NCBI GenBank assembly: GCA_947630055.1
Contig: CANRGA010000005.1
Location: forward strand, 1 to 52,388
Direction of reading: 5' to 3'
Length of the DNA: 52,388 nucleotides
Source of the DNA: an uncultured Bacilli bacterium
Lineage (GTDB): Bacteria; Bacillota_I; Bacilli_A; RF39; UBA660
Below are positions 1 to 9,158 of this stretch, piece after piece. Position 1 is the stretch's first letter. Each line of letters begins with the position of its first letter. Made by a program: the position numbers and the translations under genes. Below the pieces are notes generated by a model that searched no databases, was not told the origin of the DNA, and saw only the letters and a list, made by a program, of their open reading frames with translations.

Positions 1-7
1 TCATCAT
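1..7 (-). CDS. start of a gene running off the left edge
   Basis: On the minus strand there are two consecutive ATG codons at 7-5 and 4-2. They are preceded by AAGGTGG about nine bases upstream and by a TATAAT-like box at 30-35. Only the start is inside the window, so nothing can be said about the product. It would be transcribed in the same direction as the GLUG gene, about 100 bases downstream of it, from its own promoter. Confidence 0.35.
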
Positions 8-29
8 ATTAATCAACCACCTTTTCTAT

Positions 30-42
30 ATTATACCAAATT
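30..42 (-). promoter_or_regulatory. putative -10 box and small palindrome for the edge gene
   Basis: TATAAT is read on the minus strand at 30-35. The adjoining ACCAAATTGGT at about 34-44 is an 11-base palindrome overlapping the promoter that could be an operator. No good -35 is visible (TTTTTT at the right distance), so an activator may be needed. This is inference only. Confidence 0.3.
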
Positions 43-103
43 GGTGATTGCGAAAAAATTTCACTCCTTAAAGCTGAGGGTTTAATCCCTATTTAAATTC
101 AAA

Positions 104-2214
104 TTAACAAACAAGTTCTGGATAACCACTTTTTCCCAATTTCCAATTACATAAACCATATGCACTTAAATTACTATCTATACTACTCAAGTTAATTGTT
201 TTTTTATTATTATTTAATAAATCGACAAATGTATTATTCTTCATATCATTCAAACTTTTTGTTGTTACTCCTTCTACACTTAGATTACTTGTTGTATAAT
301 CACTTAAATGATAGACATTATTTATTACATTAAATTGGGTATTTGTTCCTAAATTTCCAAAGCCATAGTTTCCTGTTGTTCCATTTAATGTTCCTCCTGT
401 ATATACATTATTTAATGTAAGTTTTACATAACAATTACCAGATTCCCAAAATGAATGTACAATACCACTGGCTTTGTCTCTATTATTTGTTATATTTCCT
501 ATATTATAGCTATTTATTGCCATAAATATATTAGTAGTAGTCGTATTAAAATTTCCAACAATACCTGCTGCTGATATATTTTGCGATGTAATATTACCTT
601 TATTATATGTATTTAGTACATATGCTTTCCCATTATTAATTAATCCAACTATTCCTCCACATGAGTCTTGATTATTTACATACGGGCTACTTGTTATGTT
701 GCCTTCATTATATGATTTATCTATATATAATGTACCTCCACTATTAATTTGACCTACTATTCCTCCTCCTCTTCTCATTCCATTTACTTCAGCATGATTA
801 TTAGAATTAATTATTTTTGCAACTGTTCCTTTACTATCTCCGGATACTCTTCCTAGTATTCCGCCACCATTTCCTGTAAAACTTGTATTTGATTCGTTAT
901 ATTCACTTCTAACTTCGCCATAATTATCACTATTTTCTATAATAACCGTACTACCAATTGCTGCTATTCCCATTATGCCACCCATTTTTTGCTCTGTTGC
1001 TATTGATTTTCCTGTTGTTATTAAACCATAATTTTTACAATTTGTTATAGTAAGATTAGAGGCTATTGTATCTGTCCTTCCTATTATTCCTCCCATAGCA
1101 GTATAACCAAGTGAATTAGTTATTGTTCCTCTATTTTCACAATTTTCTATTTTTACATTACTACTATACTCACCAATTCTTGCTACTATACCACTAGTAT
1201 TATTACCATTTGATATGTTTCCTTTATTAGTACAATTTGTTACTTCAGACTCACCATGTAAAGAACCAATTAATCCTCCTACTTGAAATCGTCCAACTTC
1301 ACTTGTTATATTTACTTCATTATGACAATTGTTTACTTTTGAATTATGTGCTAATGCTGAAAATGCGCCAATATTAGTATTTACTGATGCTATTATTTCT
1401 CCCCCTATGGTTAAATTGGCTATTTCTGCATTTTCTATTCTTGTAAATAATCCAATAGATGCCGTATCAATATCATTTTTTATATATAAATTATCTATTT
1501 TATGATTTTTGCCATCAAATATCCCACTAAATGGCCTTTCAACTCTTTCATTATTAGTATAAAAACCTATTGGTTTCCATCCTCTTCCTGTTGTTAGTTC
1601 TGTTTTTAATTCTTCATCTATTTCATTACCATTGATATCACCATATTCTTTAGTTTGGTAATTTCGGTAACTATCATTCTTTTGGAAATCTAAATTTCTT
1701 GTTAATTCAAAATATTTTCCTTCATATGTTTCGCCATTATTTACTGCTACTTGTAAATCAACTAAATCTTCTATGTATTGTATTCTATATGGATGTTCTT
1801 TCTCTCCTGTTTCTGAATAATCAAAATATAATGTACAATATATTGTTTTACTACTTAATACTTTACTTGCTTCTATTTCATTTCCATTTTTATCTTCACA
1901 TTTACTTTTATCTATATTTAAGTAATATCCTTTAGGAAAATTATCACTATCTGTATATTCTTTATAACTATCTCCATCTTCTATATACATAGCAAATTTT
2001 TTTCTATCTATTTGATTTATTTCTTTTTCTTTTATTACTTCTTTATTGAAAAGTTTACTATTTGTAATTGTTTTTATCCCAATAAATGATAATAACAAAA
2101 TTACAAATAATATCGGTACTATATTATCTTTATTTATTTTACTCTTTAATCTTTTTAGACTATAAGAGTACCCCCCCCGATTTTTTGTTTCATATTTTTA
2201 ATTTTATTCTTCAT
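104..2214 (-). pseudogene. GLUG-repeat surface protein, phase-OFF at a G8 tract
   Basis: The open frame 104-2098 has no ATG near its 5' end. An ATG at 2214-2212, with GAAGGG seven bases upstream, opens MKNKIKNMKQKIGGG and then stops at TAA after the G8 tract at 2171-2178. One extra G (nine in all) joins that ATG to the long frame through GGYSYSLKRLKSK and gives a 703-residue protein. That protein would have a basic cytoplasmic N-terminus, one membrane segment (NIVPILFVILLLSFIGI) and a large outside region. The outside region carries at least seven GLUG-type repeats (GGLIG, GGIIG, GGIMG, GGGILG, GGGIVG, CGGIVG, AAGIVG, each followed by N.yN.G.I), a fold usual in bacterial surface adhesin-like proteins. 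There is no lipobox and no sorting tail. The frame is otherwise undamaged over 2 kb, which argues for a reversible switch over decay. A TTG start at 2098 inside the membrane segment is the other, poorer reading. An assembly error in the run is possible. Confidence 0.8.
2171..2178 (-). repeat. G8 homopolymer, translational slip site
   Basis: Eight consecutive Gs lie on the coding strand between ATC and TACTCTTATAGT. With eight the frame reads GGG GGG GGT ACT CTT ATA GTC TAA (stop). With seven it reads GGG GGG GTA CTC TTA TAG (stop). With six, nine or twelve it enters the GLUG frame. G runs of this length are very rare in such A+T-rich DNA. Confidence 0.9.
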
Positions 2215-2399
2215 AATATTCCCTTCAATATCTTCTTATATCGTATTGGTGCACTTATTGTGTAATTTTAATATGCCCAATTTTTAATATTTTACCAGCT
2301 TTTACTACACATCTATTGTAATTAAATTATACAACACAAAAGTTCACAATTCAACATATTTATTGTAAAAAATGATATTAGTTATTTAGGTGATATAAA

Positions 2400-2624
2400 T
2401 TGTATTATAATGAAAAAATTCAATATGTAAGAGAAATGGAAAATATTACCCAAAAGGAAATTGCTGATTATTTAGGAATAAAACAACAACAATATGCTAG
2501 ATATGAAAAAGGGGTAAATATTATGCCAGTTACATATTTACCAAAGATATGCGAATACCTAAATGTATCTGCTGATTATGTTCTAGGCTTAAATGAAAAA
2601 AAGCGTGAAAAAACTCCTAATTAG
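2400..2624 (+). CDS. small XRE/Cro-type helix-turn-helix regulator
   Basis: A 74-residue single-domain DNA-binding protein. Residues about 5-60 form the classical lambda-repressor-like HTH, with the recognition region TQKEIADYLGIKQQQYARYE and the following PVTYLPKICEYLNVSADYVLGL typical of XRE proteins. It lacks a C-terminal sensor domain, so it probably acts as a dimeric repressor. The start is taken as TTG, because AGGTG lies seven bases before it and no in-frame ATG precedes it. It is transcribed away from the phase-variable GLUG gene across a 185-base A+T-rich intergenic region, so it could control that gene or itself; this is inference from position only. Confidence 0.85.
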   Translation: MYYNEKIQYVREMENITQKEIADYLGIKQQQYARYEKGVNIMPVTYLPKICEYLNVSADYVLGLNEKKREKTPN

Positions 2625-2633
2625 GAGTTTTTT
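2608..2633. terminator. bidirectional terminator between XRE gene and ddl
   Basis: A perfect 26-base palindrome, A6-CTCCTAATTAGGAG-T6, serves both convergent genes and contains both stop codons (TAG at 2622-2624 on plus, TAA at 2623-2621 on minus). Confidence 0.9.
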
Positions 2634-3661
2634 GTTAGATCAATTAATTTATCTAATAACTTATCATAATCAAAACCGTATTCTTCCATTAATTTAGGAT
2701 ACATACTAATATTAGTAAATCCTGGCATTGTATTTATTTCATTTAAAATAATTTCATTATCTTCTTTAATAAAAAAATCTATACGAGCAAGTCCCTTGCA
2801 TTCACAAACTTTAAAAGCTTTTTTAGCAATGTTTTTTACTCTATTAATTATATCAAAAGAAATATCATTAGGAATCAAAGTTTGTTCTTCTTGACTTTTA
2901 TATTTAGAATCATAAGAATAAAATGAAGCATCTGGTTTAATTTCGCCAAGAGGGCTTGCTATTAATTCTTCATTACCTAAAATAGCACATTCTACTTCTC
3001 TACCTATAATACACTCTTCTACTAAAACTTTATCATCATATATAAATGCTTCATTTAAAGCATTAATTAATTCATCTTCCATTTCTACTTTTGTAACACC
3101 AATGGATGAGCCTGACTTAGATGGTTTAACAAATATCGGATAAGTAAATTTATTATTAACAAAATTTATTAAACTAACACTATTATGAATAGATTCATTA
3201 AATGAATTATCTAGTATTTTGTATTCATTTTGATATTTTTTTACTACTATATAATCTGCTTGTTTAATACCAGCACTATTTAAAATTATTTTAGTATATA
3301 CTTTATCCATACATATAGCTGATGATAAAGTATGACAGCCAACATATTTTTTATCTAATAAATCAAGCATACCTTGAATAGTACCATCTTCCCCATATTT
3401 ACCATGAAGTACAGGAAATACAACATCAATATTTTTTAAATAAGCAAATATATTATCTATTCTTTTTAAATTTTGGGGAATCTCTCCTAAAGATAAAACT
3501 TTTTTATTATATGGACAAGCATAAAAAGTACCAAACTTATCAATATAAATTGGATAAATTTGATACTTTTCTGAATCTAAATTAGCAATTATGGAAGTAC
3601 CTGAGACAACTGAAACATCATGCTCTGTTGACTTACCACCAAAGATAACTGCTAATTTCAT
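2621..3661 (-). CDS. ddl: D-alanine--D-alanine ligase
   Basis: A 346-residue cytoplasmic ATP-grasp enzyme that joins two D-alanines using ATP, giving the dipeptide added by MurF. The N-terminal domain starts GGKSTEHDVSVVSG. The ATP-grasp core shows KPSKSGSSIGVTKV, GREVECAILGN, LARIDFFI and the metal and substrate site NEINTMPGFTNISMYP. Length is normal for the family. It lies six bases after murF in the same operon, with AAAGGGG upstream of the ATG, so the two consecutive steps are co-expressed. Confidence 0.96.
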   Translation of the reverse strand: MKLAVIFGGKSTEHDVSVVSGTSIIANLDSEKYQIYPIYIDKFGTFYACPYNKKVLSLGEIPQNLKRIDNIFAYLKNIDVVFPVLHGKYGEDGTIQGMLDLLDKKYVGCHTLSSAICMDKVYTKIILNSAGIKQADYIVVKKYQNEYKILDNSFNESIHNSVSLINFVNNKFTYPIFVKPSKSGSSIGVTKVEMEDELINALNEAFIYDDKVLVEECIIGREVECAILGNEELIASPLGEIKPDASFYSYDSKYKSQEEQTLIPNDISFDIINRVKNIAKKAFKVCECKGLARIDFFIKEDNEIILNEINTMPGFTNISMYPKLMEEYGFDYDKLLDKLIDLTKNS

Positions 3662-3667
3662 TTAAAT

Positions 3668-5044
3668 CTATTCCCCTTTTAATGCCTCATAAATTTCATT
3701 AAAATGCATTCCATTAGATGCTTTTATTAAAATAGTATCATCATCTTTGATAATTTCTTTTAATTTATTAATGGCATCCTTATTAGAATTATATGAATAA
3801 AGATTATTTTTATTAAAATTTAAATTAATTAATTCTTGATAGATATAATTTGCATACTCACCAACAGTTATTACTATATCTATTTTATTATTTATTAAAA
3901 CTGCAGCTAAATTGCGATGTATTTTTTCGGAATATTTACCTAATTCTAACATATCACCTAAGACAGCTATTTTATGAGATTTGAGTGATCCTAAATAATT
4001 TATAGCACTAACCATGGAATCATAATTAGCATTATAAGAATCATTAATAATGGTATAATTATTTACTTTTTCTATTGCCATTCTATTTTTTGATAAAGTA
4101 AAATTTTCTAAACCATTTTTTATTTTAGAAGTAGATATATTAAATAAATTACCAATAGTTATACCTACTAAAGCATTTAGAATAAAATGATTACCCGGAA
4201 TATTTATTTGATAATTTTCATCATCTACCCTAAAAGTACTAGATAATTCATTTAATTTAATATCTATAGCATTAAAATCACTTGGATTATTAAGGCCATA
4301 AGTAACTATTTTTAAATTATTTTTATTTTCTAAATACCAATTATGTAATAAATCATTATCATTATTAATAATTAATATACCATTATCCATACCATCTAAT
4401 ATTTCCATTTTTGCTTTTAAAATATTTTCTCTACTACCTAAATTACCTATATGAGCTGTTCCAATATTAGTAATAATGCCAATAGTTGGTCTGGCTATTT
4501 TAGTAAGCGTACTAATTTCACCTAAATTATTCATACCCATTTCTACTACTAGGGCATCTTCATCTTTCAAAGATAAAATAGTTAAAGGTAGACCTATATG
4601 ATTATTTAAATTACCAACAGTTTTTAAAACATGATATTTCTCTTCTAAAACTGAGGCCACAATATCTTTAGTAGAAGTCTTACCTACACTACCAGTAATA
4701 GCTATTACCGGAATATCATATAAACTTCTTTTATAGCTTGCTAATTTTTGTAAAGCAGAAATTGTATCATCTACTAAAATAATAAAGGCATTTTTAAATT
4801 TATTTAAATAATATTCATTAACTATAGTATCTTTATTTAAAATACAACCAATTGCCCCTTTTTCTAGAGCTTCTTCGTACATGTTATTACCATCAAAGTT
4901 TACTCCTTTAATACCTACAAAAACATCACCTTTTTGAATAGTCCTTGTATCTTTCGAAAAACTGATTAAAGGTGTATCTAGTGCTCCTTGGATAAGTTTA
5001 CCATGACATTTTTGAGTAACATCTTTAACATAAATATTATGCAT
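3668..5044 (-). CDS. murF: UDP-MurNAc-tripeptide--D-Ala-D-Ala ligase
   Basis: A 458-residue Mur ligase that adds D-Ala-D-Ala to the UDP-MurNAc-tripeptide, the last cytoplasmic step of the stem peptide. Three Mur domains are recognisable: N-terminal substrate domain, central ATPase with the P-loop GSVGKTSTKD (about residue 117) and VEMGMNNLGEIS, and C-terminal domain after INDSYNANYDSM. The ATG overlaps the end of plsC by eight bases and has AAAGGGGG upstream, so translational coupling is likely. Ddl, which makes its substrate, follows directly. Confidence 0.96.
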   Translation of the reverse strand: MHNIYVKDVTQKCHGKLIQGALDTPLISFSKDTRTIQKGDVFVGIKGVNFDGNNMYEEALEKGAIGCILNKDTIVNEYYLNKFKNAFIILVDDTISALQKLASYKRSLYDIPVIAITGSVGKTSTKDIVASVLEEKYHVLKTVGNLNNHIGLPLTILSLKDEDALVVEMGMNNLGEISTLTKIARPTIGIITNIGTAHIGNLGSRENILKAKMEILDGMDNGILIINNDNDLLHNWYLENKNNLKIVTYGLNNPSDFNAIDIKLNELSSTFRVDDENYQINIPGNHFILNALVGITIGNLFNISTSKIKNGLENFTLSKNRMAIEKVNNYTIINDSYNANYDSMVSAINYLGSLKSHKIAVLGDMLELGKYSEKIHRNLAAVLINNKIDIVITVGEYANYIYQELINLNFNKNNLYSYNSNKDAINKLKEIIKDDDTILIKASNGMHFNEIYEALKGE

Positions 5045-5702
5045 TTTTATCCCCCTTTACCATTTTTAAAATTTCATTATATAATTTATCATTAGCATCT
5101 TCTAATGACATATCATCTACTTTAAAAGGTTTACCATAAGTAAGTTTTAAATTTTTACTTCTAAATTTATAAGTACCAGTTACGGCAAAAGGCACAATTG
5201 TCGCTTTAGTTTTCTCGGCCATCGATACTGCGCCAAATTTAAAAGGTAATAATAATTCTTTGGTTTTATTTCGAGTACCTTCTGGGAATATTCCTAAAGC
5301 AAGGCCTTTATCTAAAACTTCTATGGCCTCAGTTTTAGCCTCAGTATCATGAATTTCCCTATTAACAGGAATACAACCAACTAAACTAAAAAACCATCTT
5401 GTTTTAAAATTATCAAAATATTCTTTTTTGGCCATATAATGAATTGGTCTATTTGTGGTTAAAATAACTAAGCATTGATCCATTAGATGAATATGATTAC
5501 CAGCATAAATAACCGGACCTTCTACTTTCGCATTTTCTTTATTTACAACTTTAAAAGGATAATATAATTTGAATATTAATCCTAAAGGATATTTTAAGAA
5601 ATTATACCAAAACATATTAAATTCATTTTGTTTAAATGATTTAAAAATGATAAATATAATATATAAACATAACAAATTTAAAATAATTAATACTGCTAAC
5701 AT
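5037..5702 (-). CDS. plsC: 1-acyl-sn-glycerol-3-phosphate acyltransferase (PlsC family)
   Basis: A 221-residue membrane-associated acyltransferase, probably acylating lysophosphatidic acid to phosphatidic acid. An N-terminal hydrophobic segment (about residues 2-18) is followed by the catalytic NHIHLMDQ block, of the H-x4-D type, and by the substrate motif FPEGTRNKTKE. It sits between the acyl-CoA ligase and murF in one operon, so membrane lipid and wall precursor synthesis are transcribed together. The acyl donor (acyl-ACP, acyl-phosphate or acyl-CoA) cannot be told from sequence. Confidence 0.9.
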   Translation of the reverse strand: MLAVLIILNLLCLYIIFIIFKSFKQNEFNMFWYNFLKYPLGLIFKLYYPFKVVNKENAKVEGPVIYAGNHIHLMDQCLVILTTNRPIHYMAKKEYFDNFKTRWFFSLVGCIPVNREIHDTEAKTEAIEVLDKGLALGIFPEGTRNKTKELLLPFKFGAVSMAEKTKATIVPFAVTGTYKFRSKNLKLTYGKPFKVDDMSLEDANDKLYNEILKMVKGDKNA

Positions 5703-5710
5703 AAAATCAC

Positions 5711-7414
5711 CTAATTATCTTTTTTGATTAGTTCATCTCTTAAGGCTAAATAATCAGTCTTAGCCATTTTCGTTTTCGGAAATTCTTTTTTATAAATATA
5801 TTCTCTTGGTATCATATAATGGGCTAAATTTTTTTCGGCATAATCCATTATTTCTTTTTTAACTGTATAACTTTCTTCTATGCCATCTTTTAAAATAATA
5901 AAGGCTTTCGCTATTTCTTTTTTATATGGATGTGGTACTCCCACAACACAAGCATCTTTAATATATTCATTATCTTTTAAAACATTTTCAATATATTGCG
6001 GATAAACATTATACCCTGATGAAATAATAATTCTTTTTTGTCTTTGGACATAAAATATTACCCCATCTTTATCCATATAACCTAAGTCACCGGTATGAAT
6101 ATATTTAAGCCCATCATCATGTTTAATTAAGACATCTTCAGTTGCTTTTTTATTATTTAAATATTCTTTCATAACAACTATACTATGAATGCAAATTTCC
6201 CCTAGTTCACCCGGTGCTACTTCTTTATTTTCGTTATCGCAAATTTTAATTATATTACCGGGTAGAGGTATCCCAATACTTCCGAGTTTATTACTACCAT
6301 GAGTTCCATAACAAACTGGTCCAGTTGTTTCGGTCATCCCATAGCCTTGGACAACTTGGGCGTTAGAATTATGATCAGATAGAAAATCATTTATCTCTTT
6401 ATTCTTCTTTTCGGATAGAGAATCTCCCCCACAAATTAAAGTTTTAAGGAAAGATAAATCCATCAAATTTATTTTTTTATTATTAAGCATGGCTTCAAAT
6501 AAAGTTGGCACACCAAGTAAGAAATTTGGTTTATATCGTAATAATAATTTATCAAATTTCTTCGCATCAAATTGGGGAATTAAAATAGAACTTGCACCTC
6601 GACATAGAGGAATAAACATACCAACAACTAAACCAAAGCAATGAAATAATGGCAGAATTAAAAGAAGAGAATCGCCAACTTCAGCTTCTGGGAAAAATAT
6701 TTTCGCTTGTTCATTTACTCCAATAATTGAGGCATTTGATAAAACAATACTTTTAGGTACACCAGTTGTTCCTCCACTATGTAGTATTACAGCAGTATCA
6801 TCTTTATTAACTTTTACCTTTATTTTTTCCTTATAAGATACTCCTAAACTCATAAATTCACGCCAAAATAAATACATACTATTACCAACTGGTTTTTCAT
6901 CTTTTCTTCCCATCGTAGCATTATATAAAGTATTCATAATAATTGGCATTGAATCAGAAGGACTTGCTATAACTACTCTTTTTACTTTTGTATCTTTAAT
7001 AATTTTTTTAATTTTACTATAACATTGATTTAGAGCAATCATGTACTTACTTTTAGTATTATTTAAATAATCTTTAATCTCTTCTTCCGCAGATAAAGGA
7101 TGAATCATATTAGCAACTGCGCCAATTTTATTAACAGCAAAAAAAGAAATAACTGCTTCTGGCGTATTAGGCATACAAATTGTTACCACATCTTTTTCCT
7201 TAACGCCTAAAACTTTTAAGCTTTTGGCACATTTGTCAATATAATCCCAAAATGTTTTAAAAGTTATTTTTCGGCCAAAATAATTTAGAGCCACTTCTCT
7301 ACTAAAATTCTTAGTAGAATTCATCATATAATCATATAATGATTGATCTGGTACACTTATATTTCTTTCATTTTCTTTATAATAATGTTCCCATAAATAT
7401 TTATCTTTTGCCAT
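5711..7414 (-). CDS. AMP-forming acyl-CoA synthetase/ligase
   Basis: A 567-residue ANL-superfamily adenylating enzyme. It shows the phosphate-binding loop LHSGGTTGVPKS, the A5 motif GYGMTETTGP, the A7 motif HTGDLGYMDKDG, and the C-terminal lid PKTKMAKTDY with the expected lysine. It probably activates a fatty acid to acyl-AMP and then acyl-CoA; exact chain length is not readable. It is the first gene of an operon with plsC, so activated acyl groups may feed phospholipid synthesis. There is a strong promoter just upstream (7442-7470). Fatty-acid-CoA ligase is the best family label, but other aryl or acyl acids cannot be excluded. Confidence 0.88.
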   Translation of the reverse strand: MAKDKYLWEHYYKENERNISVPDQSLYDYMMNSTKNFSREVALNYFGRKITFKTFWDYIDKCAKSLKVLGVKEKDVVTICMPNTPEAVISFFAVNKIGAVANMIHPLSAEEEIKDYLNNTKSKYMIALNQCYSKIKKIIKDTKVKRVVIASPSDSMPIIMNTLYNATMGRKDEKPVGNSMYLFWREFMSLGVSYKEKIKVKVNKDDTAVILHSGGTTGVPKSIVLSNASIIGVNEQAKIFFPEAEVGDSLLLILPLFHCFGLVVGMFIPLCRGASSILIPQFDAKKFDKLLLRYKPNFLLGVPTLFEAMLNNKKINLMDLSFLKTLICGGDSLSEKKNKEINDFLSDHNSNAQVVQGYGMTETTGPVCYGTHGSNKLGSIGIPLPGNIIKICDNENKEVAPGELGEICIHSIVVMKEYLNNKKATEDVLIKHDDGLKYIHTGDLGYMDKDGVIFYVQRQKRIIISSGYNVYPQYIENVLKDNEYIKDACVVGVPHPYKKEIAKAFIILKDGIEESYTVKKEIMDYAEKNLAHYMIPREYIYKKEFPKTKMAKTDYLALRDELIKKDN

Positions 7415-7441
7415 ATTGCACCCTATTTCTATTATATTTTA

Positions 7442-7470
7442 ATTATACAATAATAATTAAATAAGAACAA
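7442..7470 (-). promoter_or_regulatory. promoter of the acyl-ligase-plsC-murF-ddl operon
   Basis: On the minus strand TTGTTC (7470-7465), a 17-base spacer and TATAAT (7447-7442) lie 28 bases before the ligase ATG. The promoter sits downstream of the gtrA stop, so the operon is independent of gtrA. Confidence 0.7.
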
Positions 7471-7488
7471 TGAAAGTTTAATGAAATA

Positions 7489-7881
7489 CTATTTAAATAT
7501 GAAAAATTTTTGAATTAAATAATTACAAATAAAGATAATAAATTCTACTGGTATTTTAATTAAAGTAGCATTTAGAGGTATAATTTTTACTAAACTATCT
7601 ACTACAAAAGCTGATACTAACATTTGACATATTACTAAAGTATAATATTTTAAATACATAATTTTATTTTTATTTAAAGATTTAAATACTTTATCTCTAT
7701 TAAGTAAAAAATTAATTAATGAAGAAATTATTCTTGCTAAAATAGTTGCAAGTATTATATTAGTAAATAAAAAATTAAAGATAGTAAAAAAAGTAATATC
7801 GATTAAAAAACTCATAATAGCTACTACTATATATTTTAAAAATGTTTTATTCTTCTTAATTAACTCTTTTATAGAATCCAT
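7489..7881 (-). CDS. GtrA-family membrane protein
   Basis: A 130-residue protein with four predicted membrane segments and the GtrA/DPMS family pattern: FLKYIVVAIMSFLIDITFF at the start, then a loop FLLNRDKVFK between the paired helices. Family members are thought to move or position undecaprenyl-linked sugars in the membrane. The start is set at the ATG at 7881 because GGTGTTATT precedes it; a longer frame begins 15 codons upstream without a ribosome site. No glycosyltransferase is next to it, so its partner is unknown. Confidence 0.82.
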   Translation of the reverse strand: MDSIKELIKKNKTFLKYIVVAIMSFLIDITFFTIFNFLFTNIILATILARIISSLINFLLNRDKVFKSLNKNKIMYLKYYTLVICQMLVSAFVVDSLVKIIPLNATLIKIPVEFIIFICNYLIQKFFIFK

Positions 7882-7930
7882 AATAACACCAAAATAATTG
7901 TAACATAAATAATATATTTTATTCAATTAG

Positions 7931-8819
7931 TTATTTTTCTCTAATTTTTATTATATCATCTTTAGTAATATCACCAATTAATAAACTACTATTATCATTA
8001 TGTTTACTTTTGTTTTTTAAAACTTGATCTTCATCATAATTAGCATAACAATATTTACATAAATGTGGACATGTATTATAAGCACCAATATCAACCATTT
8101 GAACACAATTACATTTCTTTCCCTTTCGTGCCTTCCAATTAGGATATTTTTTACCAGTTAAATTATAAGCAAGTTCATGAGATAAACATTCACCTATAAT
8201 AAAACCATATTCAGCTAAATTTCTATCTTCGAAACAAGTTTGAACAGTCATATTATGTAATTTGGCACTAGTGCTAAAACTTATTCCTATTTCTTTATAA
8301 TCATTTTCAGTAAATTTTCGATATTTTAAAATAGGCATATTTTTACGAACGTTTTTATAATCATCAATAAAAGATACAATAATTTTTTTTACATAACCAT
8401 CAAGCAAACTACACATTTTAGCAAAAGCTTTTTGATGATATTGAATATTATATTTATTACTAATAAAAATAGGATCATATCTTACATAAACATTATCTAT
8501 ACCTATTATTTTAGAAACCTCTTTAATAGATGCAAATAATTCTTTCTTTATCCAAAACATTAGGTTCTATATCTTTATGATAAGGAGTTAAAGTTATTTG
8601 AAAGATTATCGGCTTTTTAATTTCTTTTAAATATTTTATAATAGGTTCAGGATTTTTAGTGCAAAATAAAATAGCATCAACAGAAGAAAAATTGATACGA
8701 CTAATAAGTTTAGGATTAAAAGGATTTCTAACATCGACAAAACCTTTGCGATATCTATCCATAAACCAATCACTATAAAATGCTACTATATCAGTTCTAC
8801 CACTTACATTTAAAATCAT
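7931..8819 (-). pseudogene. DUF1848 protein, broken by one frameshift
   Basis: Two overlapping frames together match one DUF1848 protein of about 300 residues. Part one, 8819-8523, starts MILNVSGRTDIVAFYSDWF and ends DIEPNVLDKERII then a stop. Part two, 8560-7931, continues ASIKEVSKIIGIDNVYVRYDPIF to the C-terminal cysteine cluster CPHLCKYCYA. The shift maps to TTATTTGCATC near 8537-8545, where removing one T restores RIIASIKEVS. The CX3CX2C set resembles the iron-sulfur motif of radical SAM/photoproduct-lyase relatives, but function is unknown. Both halves are otherwise intact, so this is a fresh mutation or a sequencing error; programmed shifting has no support. Confidence 0.8.
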
Positions 8820-8838
8820 TTAAAAATCACTTCTTATT

Positions 8839-9072
8839 TTATTTATCTTCTTCTTTTACACTATCAAATACTTTAATACCAAATATTTTAATAATAATCC
8901 CTCTATCATATCCATCTTTTGAATTATGATTTATTTTATGAACATTACTTATTTGATATGTAAGTGCTTTATATTCTACTGTACCTCCATCTTTTAAATG
9001 AAAAGGTATTGGTACAAATAAAATTAAAAGTAACAAAACTATAATTATCGTTAATTTTCTATTTTTAAACAT
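8839..9072 (-). CDS. small membrane-anchored protein of unknown function
   Basis: A 77-residue protein: a short basic N-terminus, one membrane helix (LTIIIVLLLLILFVPI) and an outside part PFHLKDGGTVEYKALTYQIS. This block recurs in small Firmicutes proteins of unknown role. The start at 9072 is chosen because GTGAGGA precedes it; a GTG five codons earlier has no ribosome site. It lies 20 bases upstream of the broken DUF1848 gene and may be co-transcribed with it. Confidence 0.65.
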   Translation of the reverse strand: MFKNRKLTIIIVLLLLILFVPIPFHLKDGGTVEYKALTYQISNVHKINHNSKDGYDRGIIIKIFGIKVFDSVKEEDK

Positions 9073-9121
9073 TTCAATTTTCCTCACTTTATATATAATA
9101 TTTTACCATAATTTTGTATAT

Positions 9122-9146
9122 AAAAAACTTCTCAAATGAGAAGTTT
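9122..9146 (-). terminator. rho-independent terminator of the coiled-coil gene
   Basis: The nine-base stem AAACTTCTC / GAGAAGTTT with loop ATTT is followed by a T run on the minus strand. Confidence 0.88.
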
Positions 9147-9158
9147 AATTTATAATTA

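Noticed and set aside
1699-1935. 78-codon open frame opposite the GLUG gene
   Set aside because: Shadow of A+T-rich codons in the real gene; product is only L, F, Y and I, with no ribosome site.
2608-2633. 26-base palindrome as another in-gene palindromic element
   Set aside because: Its A6 and T6 flanks and position between convergent stops make it an ordinary bidirectional terminator.
8523-8560. Programmed +1 frameshift to join the two DUF1848 halves
   Set aside because: No slippery heptamer, rare codon or downstream stimulatory structure; a simple indel explains it.
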